Origin: Mytilus edulis
Lineage: Eukaryota; Mollusca; Bivalvia; Mytilida; Mytilidae
DNA length: 64,000 nt
Direction: 5' to 3'
NCBI RefSeq assembly: GCF_963676685.1
Contig: NC_092352.1
Span: 26,307,117-26,371,116, forward strand
Shown here: positions 1-12,193 of the stretch, in pieces
Numbering within the stretch: the first letter of the stretch is position 1
Layout of the letters: the number at the start of each line of letters is the position of its first letter
Notes under the pieces: model-generated
What the model saw: only the letters and a program-made list of their open reading frames with translations
The model's database searches: none
Told to the model about the DNA's origin: nothing
Position numbers and translations under genes: made by a program

Positions 1-216
1 AAATATGTAGTTGAATCAACTGCAACCAATGCTTTATACAATACAATGTTCAATTTTTATTCCCAATGATAAATTAAAGCAATTTTAACCCTTTGGTGCT
101 TACAAGCACTTCAATAAAGTTTTTGTTCCTTGATGAAGTGATTATTTCAGTTTCAAAATAATTTTTAAAAAGTTCAACATTCATATCTTAATTATATCAC
201 TATTAATGTTTTAGGG

Positions 217-426
217 ATGGAGCCAGACATATCTGTCAACATTACAGAGGATGACTATACCAGACCATTACCAAGTGTACCAGCTGATGAAACAGATTAT
301 TTATTGTGGATATCATGGTTATTTGTTGTAATCTTTGTATCAGTTGTATTTGTAAGATCTTCATACGGACAGCTTTACATTAACAAAGTTAAAATATTAT
401 GGCAGGAGCATCAGCACATAGAGTGA
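217..426 (+). CDS. small single-pass membrane protein, last or only coding exon (unrecognised)
   Basis: A 69-residue reading frame starts at an ATG three bases after a plausible splice acceptor (tttag at 210-214). This suggests a 5' untranslated exon upstream of the window, or an N-terminal part that I cannot see. Visible parts: an acidic N-terminal segment with an Asn-Ile-Thr glycosylation sequon at residues 8-10, a hydrophobic segment at about 29-47 (LLWISWLFVVIFVSVVFV) and a short basic tail. This fits a type I-like or tail-exposed single-span protein. Two AATAAA signals follow within 350 bases, which supports a real 3' end. I do not recognise a family; resemblance to short ion-channel subunits is too weak to name. 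It could also be a chance frame, although the membrane segment together with the poly(A) signals makes that less likely. Confidence 0.45.
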   Translation: MEPDISVNITEDDYTRPLPSVPADETDYLLWISWLFVVIFVSVVFVRSSYGQLYINKVKILWQEHQHIE

Positions 427-623
427 AATGTTTTACTGAAGTCAGTGATTTGAGTGAAGTGTCCAACTAGTCAGTAATTACCACTGCATCTAGTCTGGGA
501 TAGTCTGCAGATTCATTTGCACTGCTACCGGTATATTGCAACTGCATTTGCTGAGAGAGACCTGGTTATATTTTGATTGATTCATCAATCTTAAAAATAT
601 GTTGTTTAACGTACTAAGCCATC

Positions 624-777
624 AATAAAAACAAACAATCGTGTGCTATAAATTTGTATTATCAGTGTTAGCGAACAAAAGTTGTATAAAAGTCTATTAG
701 AAACATCAGATAGAAAAAAAACTTAATGCATTTTATTTTTATTTATTTGTAAGTATGTTGTTTTATCATTAAATAAA
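624..777 (+). terminator. poly(A) signals of the small membrane-protein gene
   Basis: AATAAA hexamers lie at 624-629 and 772-777, 198 and 346 bases after the stop at 426. The stretch between has no other coding frame. They are the likely alternative 3' ends of the transcript. Confidence 0.4.
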
Positions 778-1739
778 AATCATGTTTAATACTCCATTTG
801 CTGATTCTATATTTGATTCTGTTATTACACACTTAGTACTTCCTTTTGTCAATTGTAAACTTGTTCTATGCCAGACAAAATTAACTTTTGCTCTCTCAAA
901 GTATGATATAAAATTGGAAGTGACATATCAACATTTTATTTTATTTTTTTATGTGAAAAATAACTACTGGTATCAAAAGTTTTCAACTGAGTAAAAATTA
1001 AATGTAATTGAAAGATTTGACAAACTTTAAGGTTACAGTTAAATTTGCTTATTCCTGCTAACTCTCCATTGTAAATGCAAATGTATGTTTCTACTAAGTG
1101 AGACAACTTAAAATGGATCTCTACCTACAGAGTGAATTACAGGAATTGGTGAATAGACTATTGACCAATACATTGACTGTAGTCATAATTTACCATTATT
1201 ATATCACCATTAAAGTGTTAGGCTTTCTGGCATAGCATTAATTTTAAACATTTGATAAGAACTATCATGTTAACTTATACATGTATGACACAATGGAAAA
1301 TTCATGAGAATTAAAGAATGTTTGTCATTATTTTCCATATCTTGTTTGGTTTGTTTTTCCTGTGGAAAATTTCTATCCATCCTTAATTGGAATATAACTT
1401 CTTACATTGAGGTAAATTTTTGTGTTTGGGAAATTGAAATAAAAGTATCAATTTGCAATACCTTAATTGTTTCATTTCATTTTCATGGATATGTGATTTC
1501 GTGGTTCTGCCAAAGTTTTGATACAACTTTATAGTAATTTGTATTTCATTGATCATCTAAATTTGTGGTTTACCTGTACCTACGAAACCCGCAAAAATGG
1601 TATCCAACAAATAATAATAAATCAACAGTATATGGTGAGCTTTGTAGTGTTTTAAATTTTTACCATTACAAGAGTTACAAATGTAACAGAATTCCAATCT
1701 GGCAGCATTTGTATAATTGTTAAGTTTATATTAAAAAAA
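778..1739. other. gene-free AT-rich stretch
   Basis: Only short chance frames are present. The part around 1555-1630 (metagoddess-free plain AT sequence apart from this) has the accc/cgaaa/tggta pattern of the mariner-like MITE family seen complete at 4325-4545, so it is probably a decayed end of such an element. Nothing else is supported. Confidence 0.4.
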
Positions 1740-2720
1740 AAACATGTATATGACCTTGATGATTCATACCTTGTATTCAGTTGCTCTTTATTATGAAGTT
1801 TCAGTCAATTAATTGTCTATTGTTTTACCTGTTTTCATGGTTCAACAACTGCAGAAAAAATGTAAATTTTTTTTTGTGAATGGAATTGCTCACACCAATT
1901 GAGTAATAGGATAATTATATTTGGGTAAATAAGATCCTTGCAAGGGTACATGCTCCCATGATCTTGACCTCTTTTCATGGATTTGTTATGAGGTCCCTTT
2001 CCCAGATATTAAAAGTAGTAGGTCAACTATCTTTGGTGTATGGAATTATTGTAATGTCTAAATGTCAAGAGTGGCAGGTGTCATTAGACCTTGACCTAAT
2101 TTTATATTTCAGAGGGTAGATGACCTGGAGGCTTCTTACCTATTTTACAGATCATGATGCTTTAAGTTATGAAGTTTCCGTCTGTTCTATGTCCATTGTC
2201 GTTGACCTAATATACACAGTTCAGTGACGGCTTTTAAAAAAAAAGTTTTTGTCATGTGAAGTATGAGGCCTAGGTCTACATGGCTAACACACATGATTCA
2301 CCTGATAGTATCCCCATTTCATGGATCAATGAACAGGTTAAAGTTACATGATTAGGTCCATTTCTGATTCTGTAAGCAGAAAGTAAACTTTTTTTTGGTG
2401 TATATAAATGGTTGTGAGTTGTGCATGTTTGTCTGGCAGGTATCATTTGTCTTGGACTTCTTTTTCAGTTTATGGTCAATGTTTTAGTTTCTGATGTTAG
2501 GTCTAAGATGCCATAAGCAATAGGTCAACTATATTTGATGCATTGACGATGCCTGTCTGCTATGCTTCGTCTGACATTGAACTAATTTTATCAAGTATTG
2601 GTTTGGTCTGTTACTTGTATACTTTAAGAGGTCAAATTTATTTGATATAAAAAATTGGAATGATTGTAAGGTGTACATATAAAAATAAAAAGATGTGGTA
2701 TGATTGACCATATGACACAG
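1740..2720 (-). repeat. dispersed repeat built of ~140-bp monomers, minus orientation
   Basis: Phrases such as 'aggtcaactat', 'gtcattagaccttgacct' and 'ggtgtatggaat' recur at roughly 140-bp spacing. They are the reverse complement of the monomers at 13,680-14,440 and 29,385-30,080 (atagttgacctattgc, gaggtcaaggtcagat). This copy is diverged and lacks a clear terminal hairpin. No coding capacity is seen. Confidence 0.6.
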
Positions 2721-2845
2721 AAATTAACAATGATTGGTTCACTGTACATCCTTCAATAATGAGTAAATTCCATACCACACATAGTTGGCTATAAATGGCC
2801 CGAAATGACAAGTGTAAAAACATTAAAATGAGAAAACTGTTAACC
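2690..2845 (+). repeat. dispersed repeat of the 'aagatgtggtatgattg' family
   Basis: The segment starts aagatgtggtatgattg and continues with 'gacacagaaattaacaa', 'aatgagtaaa' and 'ggcccgaaatgacaa'. The same order of phrases is found at 36,240-36,415 and, more decayed, at 50,160-50,300; an inverted relative lies at 61,849-62,140. Non-coding. Confidence 0.6.
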
Positions 2846-3674
2846 TTTGTCTATTTTGGTTTATCTGAGCGATTCATAAATGTCTCATCTAGACTGTATC
2901 AAATCTATAAGTTATTTTTATAAGTGAATTCTCAAACTGGAATACATGAGCCAATATGAAATATTAAAAAAGTTTGTCTTGAAAAAAGTATAGACAAGGC
3001 TGTTACTAATAAAAGCAATAAAAGAACAAATACAACAGGTAGAACTAAAGCGACAGTTACTAGGGGTTAACTGCTTTGATCTGGAAGGGAAGGTAATTCC
3101 TAATCTGCCATGAATTTGTTGTAGTCAATTCTTTTGACTTCTTTGTGCATGCCTATCTACATCTACCACAACCCCAATACAAGTGAGGATGATCTTGGTT
3201 TGCATGTGGTAATACGATCAACCTGTATTCTGTATCAAAACATTACTAATACTTCATGAATGAAGAATTTAAAGATTTTATAAGCTTCAGGAAATAAGGT
3301 TCGCTTTTACTTTAAAGATCAGGTACTACATGTATTTGTCACATGGTCATTTAAAAGATATTCCTGGTATACAATATTAACATTACATGAATGGACACCA
3401 AAGTAAATTCGGGTACAAGTCACTGTAGAACAGTTGACTACTGTAGCACATTAGAATTTAATACATGTACCTCCATATTATCATTGAAATTTTTTTTTCA
3501 TTTTGATCCACTTTTCTTCTTTCAATGACTTTGGTCTATGCTTATAATTTCAGCATAAAAACTTATGTTGGTGTTAAGATTTTCTGAGGTCATATGATGC
3601 AACTAGAAAGTGATTGAACCATTTCTTGTTGACTGGATGTTCAGTGGTAAATAACTAGAAAAATGCCTTACAAA

Positions 3675-3854
3675 TACTGTATAGCCGGTTATTTTCGCGG
3701 GGTGTAAATTTTCACGGTTAGAACAAAATAGCAAAATAAATTCCAGCAATTTAAAAGGGCACATACAAAGGTATTGATAAAAGTTATGAATCTGCAATCT
3801 TTTTTTCGTATACCTTATTCAATGAAAATTGTGAAAATAACCCGCTATACGGTA
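3675..3854. mobile_element. 180-bp TA-bounded MITE
   Basis: The ends are inverted repeats: tactgtatagccggttattt on the left and aaataacccgctatacggta on the right. The termini read TA...TA, as expected for a Tc1/mariner-type non-autonomous element. The interior has no coding frame of note. Confidence 0.65.
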
Positions 3855-4324
3855 CTCGATCACTTCACATTGTAGAATCTCTACTGTGTTGTATTCATTC
3901 ACATAGGACCTTATACAAATTGCAGGTCAAACAGTCTAAAAATGATCACTAGTTGATCAGTTTGATGAAAGAATTCAAATTGCTTCTCGTAATTTTTTGA
4001 ATCAAAAAGCAGACTCATAATATTTCTAAAGAAAAGAAAACTTTGATTTCACAAGTTGGTGAATTGCTGGTCCTATCTCATTTCCAAACATTATTTTTAA
4101 TTTTCCTTATGCAGAGGGACAGGATGACATGGCATTGTGCTATTTGTACAGAATTTCAGAAAAGAAAATTGAACCCAAAATTCCTTGCTACAGTTTCTCA
4201 GGGGGTCCACTTCCTATATACAAGGTGATAGGATGTGTCATTTGAATAGGTCATCTTTTCATGCTTGAAAATATGTGAATAGGTTGGAAAAACTATCAGA
4301 AATATATGGATAGGTCAATAAAGT

Positions 4325-4545
4325 TCTCATACTGTGGAACCATTATTATCATTGGATACCAATTTTCTAGGCTTTCATGGGTACAGTTTAACCACGAAAT
4401 TTAAAGTTCAACGAATAACAAATTTTCTATATGCTTGTATGCAGACTTCGGCAAAACCACAAAATTAAATATCCACGAACACACAAGTTTTCCTTAAACC
4501 ACAAAAATTGGTACCCACGAAAATAAATGAATCTACAGTAACTTG
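4325..4545. mobile_element. mariner-like MITE family copy 1
   Basis: A ~215-bp segment with complementary ends (tggataccaattttc on the left; gaaaataaatgaatctacag on the right, preceded by aaaattggtacccac). Diverged copies of the same sequence are at 48,590-48,785 and 54,390-54,600. The shared interior includes 'ttgtatgcagac' and 'gcaaaacca'. Confidence 0.6.
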
Positions 4546-5679
4546 TTTGTCTGTCATCTTTCTAGGTGTTCCCGACTGTTTTTATCAACCAATTTTTCTC
4601 ATTTTGACACTTTGGTATTACACTCTTACTTTACAGACTATTACACACCACATGAAACCACATTAATATTGGAAAAGGTAACCTTTTTACCTATGCAATA
4701 TATGAAAATGTCTACATTTTTAAAATCTAAATTATATGAAAAGGGTGGGGCAACAGAACTCCAGTAGCACCCCCTATCAATTAAGTATTAAAGTAGCCCT
4801 CCTGAGAACAGTTTAACTATTAAACATTTTTAAGCCAACAAGAAAGATTTAAAGGACAGTACCTTATCTAGAGAGCATTATAAGTTGGATTTAAAATACC
4901 ACTGTTCATTCCATAGGAAAAAGCAAATGGAACACCATCAACAAGAAAAAGAAAACTAACAATATGAAAGCAAAAGTCTGTCCATTCATCAAAATTCGAG
5001 TATGAAGAATATCATTGGAAATTTTTCAAAGTTCTTAATAAAGGGACATTAGTCAGTATTTAATGTTGGGTTCAGTAAAAATAAGTTCAGGTGAATAAAT
5101 TTCACTCCTATAAATATGAAAACTCTGGAACCATACAAAAAATATATAATCATAATATTGTAGAAAAAACATCTTACAATTTAGTGGTATTTGTTCAATC
5201 TTTATAAAGTTCAGTTGTATATGCAGGTATAGGCAAAAGAGTCTTCAAATCATAAATATGAGTCACCTAAATTTCAACTGTTTCATCCTCAAATTGATTT
5301 AAGCTATTTCTTATTATTATATTCAAATACTTGATAATAATGACATCTTTAATGAAAGAAATAGTATTAGGTCCAAGGTCATATTACAGCAGTCAACACA
5401 GATGGCACCCTTGGGTTCAGGTACAAATTATAATAAATTTCAGTCTTCCAAATGGCATACATAATAAATAAAAGTGATTGTAAAATATGAATTTATTGAA
5501 AATATAATGTACAAAAAGACCAATAACAAATACTGGTGAATGCTACAATGATATGTATGTACATACCAGCACAGTCTTAATCCATGTAAAACATTCATAT
5601 TTAAACTCACAAAAATGTAAAATATTTCTGAATAAAAAAGAAATCTAGAAACAGAATAAATTGAACAACAAAAACAAAC
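4546..5679. other. gene-free AT-rich stretch
   Basis: No exon-like frame with splice signals, no tRNA and no strong inverted repeat was found here. Short frames are not supported by composition or context. Confidence 0.4.
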
Positions 5680-6850
5680 AAGAGGCTCTCAAGAGCCTGA
5701 ATCGCTCACCTTAAATTTTTTGCTTAAATCTTCCATTAATGATTATTTTGGGTTTTCAATTTATATAAACAGTTCTTCGGTTCTGTCATATCTTCTTCAA
5801 AAGCAAAAACAAGAGTGGACACACTGAAATGTCTCGTTTGTCTCGTGTTCATAATATAATTTATGATGAAAGTATAAAAAACATTGTATACCCCAAGCAT
5901 TACATTATTGCTGTTTACAGTTTATCTACATCTATAATAATATTCATGATAATAACCAAAAACAGCAAAATTTCCTTAAAATAACCAATTCAGAGGCAGC
6001 AACCTAACAATCAGTTGTCTGATTCATCTGAAAATTTCAGGGCAGATAGATCTTGACCTGATAAACCATTTAACCTCATGTCAGATTGCTCTAAATGCTT
6101 TGGTTTTTGAGTTATAAGCCAAAAACTTATTTTACCCCTATGTTCTATTTTTAGCCATGGTGGCCATCTTGGTAGGTTGGCCGGGTCACCGGACACAATT
6201 TTTAAACTAGTTACCCCAATGATGATTGTTGCCAAGTTTGGTTTAATTTGGCCCAGTAGTTTCAGAGGAGAAGATTTTTGTAAAAGATAACTAAGATTTA
6301 CGGAAAATGGTTAAAAATTGACTATATAGGGCCATAACTCCTAAAGGGGTCAACTGACCATTTCGGTCATGGCTGACTTATTTGTAAATCTTACTTTGCT
6401 GAACATTTTTGCTGTTTACAGTTTATCTCTATCTATAATAATATTCATGATAATATCCCAAAACAGCAAAATTTCCTTAAAATTACCAATTCAGGGGCAG
6501 CAACCTAACAACGGGTTGTCCGATTCATCTGAAAATTTCAGGGCAGATAGATCTTGACCTGATAAACAATTTTACACCCCATCAGATTTGCTCTAAATGC
6601 TTTGGTTTTTGAGTTATAAGCTAAAAACTGCATTTTACCCCTATGTTCTATTTTTAGCCATGGCGGCCATGTTTTTTGATGAAATGGGAATTAAAACACA
6701 AACTTTATTCTAGATACCCTAGGAATCAATCAGATGAAGTTGGGTTTGAATTGGTTCAGTAGTTTCAGAGAAGATCTTTGAAATAGTTTACGACAGACGA
6801 CGACGGACGCCAAGTGATGGCAAAAGCTCACCTTTCCAAAAGGCCTCGAT
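5680..6850. repeat. GAGCCT-hairpin repeat family, longest copy
   Basis: The segment opens with a 7-bp hairpin aggctct-ca-agagcct at 5683-5698 followed by 'cgctcacct'. It ends in a run 'gacgacgacggacgcc' and 'aaaagctcacc'. Two diverged internal units (about 5900-6300 and 6360-6800) share 'cagtttatct', 'ataataatattcatgataat' and 'ggcagcaacctaacaa'. Opposite-orientation copies are at 32,100-32,605 and 41,853-42,990. The frames inside arise from the repeat and are not genes. Confidence 0.7.
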
Positions 6851-7589
6851 TGTAATGATAATATCAAGGATTTTTTTTTATATCAAATATATCACACCTT
6901 TAAAATTATACCATACCAAACAAAATCGGAATTAGAGATTTGCAGAATATCATGCAAAACTGCAAGCAAATATATATTTAAATGAGTAAATACATTGAAC
7001 ATTTCTTCAACTACATATTCCATTTACAATCATACACCTGTTTAATGGTATGATTCCAACACTAATCTTTCATCTATATGAAATGATGTATCTTTTGCCT
7101 TTATTTGACAGCTATAAACTTTTTACTAGTCTTTTTAAATCTTTTTTCCCCACTATATAAAAAAAAAAAGAGGCAACAATGTTGCTTTTTATTAAAAAAA
7201 ATGGCAGCAATGTTGCTTTTTCTGGAACAATTAATATAATTTTATAAATAAGCATCTTGCAAATGATGAGGGTCAAGCCTGACTCTAATTGATTTGAAGA
7301 TTTAGGAGAATATCACTGTAAAAATTAATGGATTTAATAGAACCATGGATATACACTGGATATAAGTGTTTGTATTAAGAAAAAGTGTAATTTTAAAAGA
7401 TTTAAAATTATTGTATTTAAAATAAAGTCAATCAAAAAATGATAACCTACACCTTAGGATTACAAATTGTGTGATAAATAAACACAAAAAAACCCCAGAT
7501 TTTATGTGATAATATTTGCTTAATTATGTCCTATTTTTATACAATTTCTGTTAATTTATTATACTTAAAAATCAGATATAAAAACTTAT

Positions 7590-7855
7590 AAAACAAGAAT
7601 GTGTCCATAGTACACGGATGCCCCTCTCACACTATCATTTTCTATGTAGAGTGAACCATGAAATTGGGGTAAAAACTCTAATTTTTTAGCATTTAAATTA
7701 GAATATCATATCAGGGGGAACATGTGTACTAGGATTCAAGTTGATTGAACTTTAACTTCATCAAAAACTACCTTGACCAAAAAACTTTAACCTGAAGGGG
7801 GCAGACAAACGGACGCACAGACCAACATAATGCCTGAAAGATGGGCCATAAAAAA
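7590..7855 (+). repeat. dispersed repeat 'aacaagaatgtgtcc' family, copy 1
   Basis: About 265 bp beginning aacaagaatgtgtcc and ending in a degraded 'acggacgcacagacc' stretch. It aligns along its length with the copy at 59,568-59,865 (shared: aaattggggtaaaaactcta, catcaaaaactaccttgacc). Non-coding. Confidence 0.7.
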
Positions 7856-8689
7856 TAATTATCAGTGTGTTTACAGCAAAATTATTGAGATATTACTTTA
7901 ACTCCAATAACTAATGTATAACTGGCCAGTGTGCCAAAACCAAAAAAAATAAATAAAAAAAAATTCCTTGGTGTGTAATAAATAAATTCAACTTAATCTT
8001 TCACAAATATTGCTGCTCTAAATGCTTACAATATTGCAAAAGGTATTTTCATATATTCCCATGGCTTTTTTAGATGAGCCATTATGTATAGAGATTCTCC
8101 CAAAAAAATAATGCATAAAACATGGCAGTGATTAGAATGATTAAAAATTTAAAACAAAATAATAAAATTCAAAATCAGAGTAAATTTAATACATTTTTTT
8201 TTATAGTGTCTCAAAAAATTGTAAAAATGCTTTTTTCTCAAAATTATTATGAATATGATAATATCTAGTGTATCTTAAATAACTATAAAACTTTACTGAA
8301 AAAAGTAAAATCACAAAAACACTGAACTCCAAGGGAAATTCAACACAGAAAGTCCCTAATCCAATGTCAAAATCAAAAGCTCAAACACATTGAACTAATG
8401 GCTAACAACTGTCATATTCCTGACTTGATACTATTGAACTAATATTTAACATCCATTAGTTTTACTCATCTTGTAAAAGTTAAACATCTTTGCTGATTGT
8501 AATGGTACATTCAATGTTTAGTCAATTGTACTTTATAAAAAAAGATTTTGATCTGTTCTTGAATTATGTTTCATTTTACAAATATTTTAAAAACAGTACT
8601 TGATATGAATAAAGATCAATAAGTGAAACTGACATGTAGCTAAGTTATCACTAATGTTCAGATATTGCTGATAACATTACAGAGTTGTC
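7856..8689. other. gene-free AT-rich stretch
   Basis: Poly(A)- and poly(T)-rich sequence with no supported feature. Confidence 0.4.
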
Positions 8690-9310
8690 TCCCATCTAAT
8701 TACGAACTATATGAAATATCAAAGTCATATGAAATGAGTGACTGTTGAAAAATAACGTTTATCCAATTTTTGAACAAATGCATGTATATATCATTAACTT
8801 AGTCTTCTGCACACGATTTAATCATTTATTGCGCAAATGTATTGTATAATCGTCAATTTTTTTTTCTCTCTGTTTGTTATGATGTGAAAATATGGCTGCT
8901 CATTACTTGATGTGTTTGAAGCCGAAGTTTACAGATTGTCACCTTATAGTAAACAATCAACAAAGAAGCATGTATATTGAGCACATGTTTAACATGAACA
9001 ATCAGGTAAAAGTTTATTTCAGTGACACATCCATGCGTATTGCGATCACTGGATTTGTACAAGAGGGTCACGCTAAGGTAACTTTACATACAGATAATAT
9101 GTCGGCGAATTGCTTCCTGGAAGCAAGCAATCAAATAAAAGTAAACTTCTTCTAAATGTGGACAAATTAAAGAATTTTCTTCAGAAAAAAGTATATGTAC
9201 AAAGTTTAAAAATGAAAAATATCATATGCATCATTTTTTTTAATTTGAGGTTTCATATTACTTTAATTAATAATCTGTTCTTTAAAAAAGTCATAATATG
9301 TATTATAATG
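8690..9310 (+). repeat. 600-bp dispersed repeat, uninterrupted copy
   Basis: This copy can be read continuously from 'gaaatatcaaagtcatat' through 'gtttgaagccgaagttta', 'aagcatgtatattgagca' and 'gtaaacttcttctaaatgtg' to 'aatttgaggtttc'. A second copy at 15,360-20,640 shows the same order but is broken by two insertions. An 87-codon frame (8892-9155) is open here. It is broken by stops at the equivalent place in the second copy, so I treat it as part of the repeat rather than a gene. Confidence 0.75.
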
Positions 9311-10859
9311 TAATCTTTCAATAGATATTTAATTTCTAAAAAAACTTATTTCCTATACATAGATTTTGTATAAATGATTTTGTTTTATCAATTATAGAAT
9401 ACAATAACATGATATCCAAATGTGATTTTCTGATCAAATAAAAGTTCTGTAAAGATTTCAAAATACTTAGACATAAATATAGGTGGGAGGAACATGTCTT
9501 AAAAAAGGACACAACATAGAATTTTATACAGGCACTACATTCATAAATAACTATAAACTATTGAGCACAAATAAAACACTATAACCAAATAAATACATGT
9601 AAACATGCAATAAATCATCTGAAACAAAAAGCAATTTCAGCCCGAAAGTTTTTCCAATGTTAGAAGATAAAAGTCTTTAATAAAGGTTCCACATTTTGAC
9701 CTGATAATTGCTTAACTCAATAGAAGTTGAATCTCAGATTACTTTTAAATTCAAGGATTTATTAAAGATGGAACTCAAAGCAACAATTTTTTTTTTCAAT
9801 GTATAAAAACTGAAGAGTTTTGGAGACAATTTTTGGAAAAAAACAATAAGCTAAAATGTCCTAAATTTTTCTGATGAGTTAATCAGAGGATCCTTTGCAG
9901 ATTCTATCAACAGAAATAGACAAATAATATTCAAAATGAGGAATGTTAAGTACCACACCAGAGATAATTAGAACATTGGCTGACAACAATCATCAGGCAC
10001 TCCAATATCATATTTTATACTATATAATTTACAACAGCTTTGATTGCATGTGCCATCCAAGACAATTTTAAATTGATGCATTGAAAAGCAGACGAAAAGC
10101 TTGATATAACTCTTAATTTCATGGTTGTAGCTTAAAAATGTAATTATAAGAATAGAAAATATCTTTTTATAATTTGATAGGGTTGTAATAGCCTTAATCA
10201 TATGCACATTTAAAAAAAAACGGTTTTCATAAGATAACAATGTTGTATATTCAATGAGTAAAACAAGTTAAAATTTAAATTTAAGTTTTTCAATAACAGA
10301 TGATTTTAACATACAGAGAATTTATAATATTGCAAAATAAATTACTGATTGTATGACAGAAATAACTTTGTAAAATAAGGAATAATCAAGGCACATGAAA
10401 TTCTTCTTGAATTTTTGAAGCTTGAAAGCTATAGTCATAATCCCATCAATTCAATATAAATATTGGTTATCATGAGTAAATTGCTACATGAGTATCTGTA
10501 ATATACAACAAAAATATTGTTTAAAAGTAAAAAAAACCCTAATATTTCAAACTATCAGCAAACAGAACATAAATGCATTGCAGATGTAAAAAAATTATAC
10601 TTCCATGCTACAACTCAATGTTATCAAGCTACATACCAATATAAAATGATTCCCTTGGAAAAAAGCCAAGAAAAGTTGAACAAAAACCTTGTTTGTTGCA
10701 AAATTTGAACCTATTGACAAACAGGAAGCGGCATCAAGGCATTTTAAAAATCTAGCTTTTGGCTATACAGGTAAAAAACATTACTGTTTTTTCATCAATG
10801 GTTGAACCTTGAAAATGATGCCAAGGACAATACAAATAGGCAAGAAGGAAATTAAAAAC
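9311..10859. other. gene-free AT-rich stretch
   Basis: Long AT-rich sequence without splice-supported coding, RNA genes or clear repeats. The longest frame (9968-10240, minus) has no family-like features and is rejected as a gene. Confidence 0.45.
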
Positions 10860-10860
10860 A

Positions 10861-11200
10861 ATTATCGCACCGCGGGTAAATAATGACATTGTGATTGGTT
10901 TAATGCCGTCACGAGGTGACCCCCTATGAGACCGTAGGGGGTTAGTAAATTTCATAGGGGGTTCATGATGCGTTAATGGTGACGTCATCTATAAATGTTG
11001 TTGTGTTTTAGTGTTTATTTTTGAACAAAATGCAACAGAAAAAGTCCTGCGTGCGATAAATTTGTTATACGGTTAACTACTGACCCCCTAAGGATTGATA
11101 GAGGGTGAATAAAATCCATAGGAGATTTGGCCTCCGGTCTCACCCCCTCTGAATTTAACTAACCCTCTTTGGATCCGTAGGGGTCCAGAAGTGAACCATA
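10861..11200 (+). promoter_or_regulatory. GC-richer island with CCAAT, CRE and TATA motifs
   Basis: In contrast to its AT-rich surroundings this 340-bp block holds an inverted CCAAT box (attgg, 10894-10898), a perfect cAMP-response palindrome tgacgtca (10980-10987) and TATAAA (10990-10995), in promoter order on the + strand. Near-palindromic 'accccctatgagaccgtagg' pieces recur at 10,920-10,970 and 11,080-11,190. It may be the control region of a mobile element rather than of a host gene, because no exon follows. The nearest gene, the elongase, ends 430 bp downstream on the other strand. Confidence 0.35.
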
Positions 11201-11620
11201 TAACTTATAATAGTATGGTATCTGTTTGCAAGATATGAAGTATCTAGGTCTTTTACCTCATGAAATAGCATTTTTATATCTTAAATTCAGACTACAAACA
11301 TTTCAGTATATATGTATAAAGATGGATCAATTTCATTTCAACCTGAGTTATAACATAAAAGAATAAAAATCTATATAAACAGATATACATATATATAAAG
11401 GATCCCTTCACATTATCAACATGAACAATGTAAACCACAAAGATAAAAAAATTAACACAATAAGTGTAATCCTTTTACTGGATTTCTTTATATGGTTTGT
11501 GAAATGTGATAACTATAATTCAAATGAAATATGTCTTGCTATTATTTTCAAAATTAACATACAAGCGATCGTATCCATAAACCTATTTGATTAAAACAAA
11601 ACTAAATGAAAAACATGAAA

Positions 11621-12193
11621 TTATTCACATTTACGTGATTTTCCTGGCTTTGATTTTACATAGGCAGCATAGTAAAAATTTGAAAATAATGTTGTCATAG
11701 TTATTCCATACAACAAACCATAAACACAATATTTATGGTACAAATATCCAAAAGTTGCATGTACAAACAAAGTTAAAAATTGCAAAATTTGTAACTGCGT
11801 AATATTTTTTTTCCATGGAATTGATTTGTCTGGGAATAAAGCAGTTAGACCATAATACAGATACAATATAACATGTATAAATGAATTGACTGCAAAGTAT
11901 ACAGACATAGCTGGCCATGGATATAGGCGGTAACAAGAATCGGCAAGTAGTAGCATGGAACTATGATGGTAAACATGTAGGAAGCTAATCTGTCGTCTTC
12001 TGTGACGTAGTATCATGAAAACTGTGTCGAGTAATTCAATGACTTTTGTAATCCAGTACATCTTGTAATATGGCAGTAAATATGGTTGTGGCCCAAGCTG
12101 GAATGTTGATTCACTCAACATTATACTGTATAGGAATCCCAGCATACAGTATATGGATATAAAACAGCAGGCAAAGTTATGGATTATCATTAA
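11621..12193 (-). CDS. ELOVL exon 2: catalytic core and all signature motifs
   Basis: A single uninterrupted 573-base exon encodes residues 49-238. It starts with Leu-Met-Ile-Ile-His-Asn-Phe, which joins directly to the Arg-Pro end of exon 1. Vertebrate ELOVL genes usually split this region over several exons, so the exon may reflect intron loss. Six or seven hydrophobic segments can be read, as expected for the family. Confidence 0.92.
   Translation of the reverse strand, partial: LMIIHNFACCFISIYCMLGFLYSIMLSESTFQLGPQPYLLPYYKMYWITKVIELLDTVFMILRHRRRQISFLHVYHHSSMLLLADSCYRLYPWPAMSVYFAVNSFIHVILYLYYGLTALFPDKSIPWKKNITQLQILQFLTLFVHATFGYLYHKYCVYGLLYGITMTTLFSNFYYAAYVKSKPGKSRKCE

Noticed and set aside
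8892..9155. 87-codon frame as a host gene
   Set aside because: It lies inside a dispersed repeat and the matching copy at 16,040-20,470 has stops and insertions in the frame.
9968..10240. 90-codon minus-strand frame
   Set aside because: AT-rich chance frame with no splice context, domain or repeat support.
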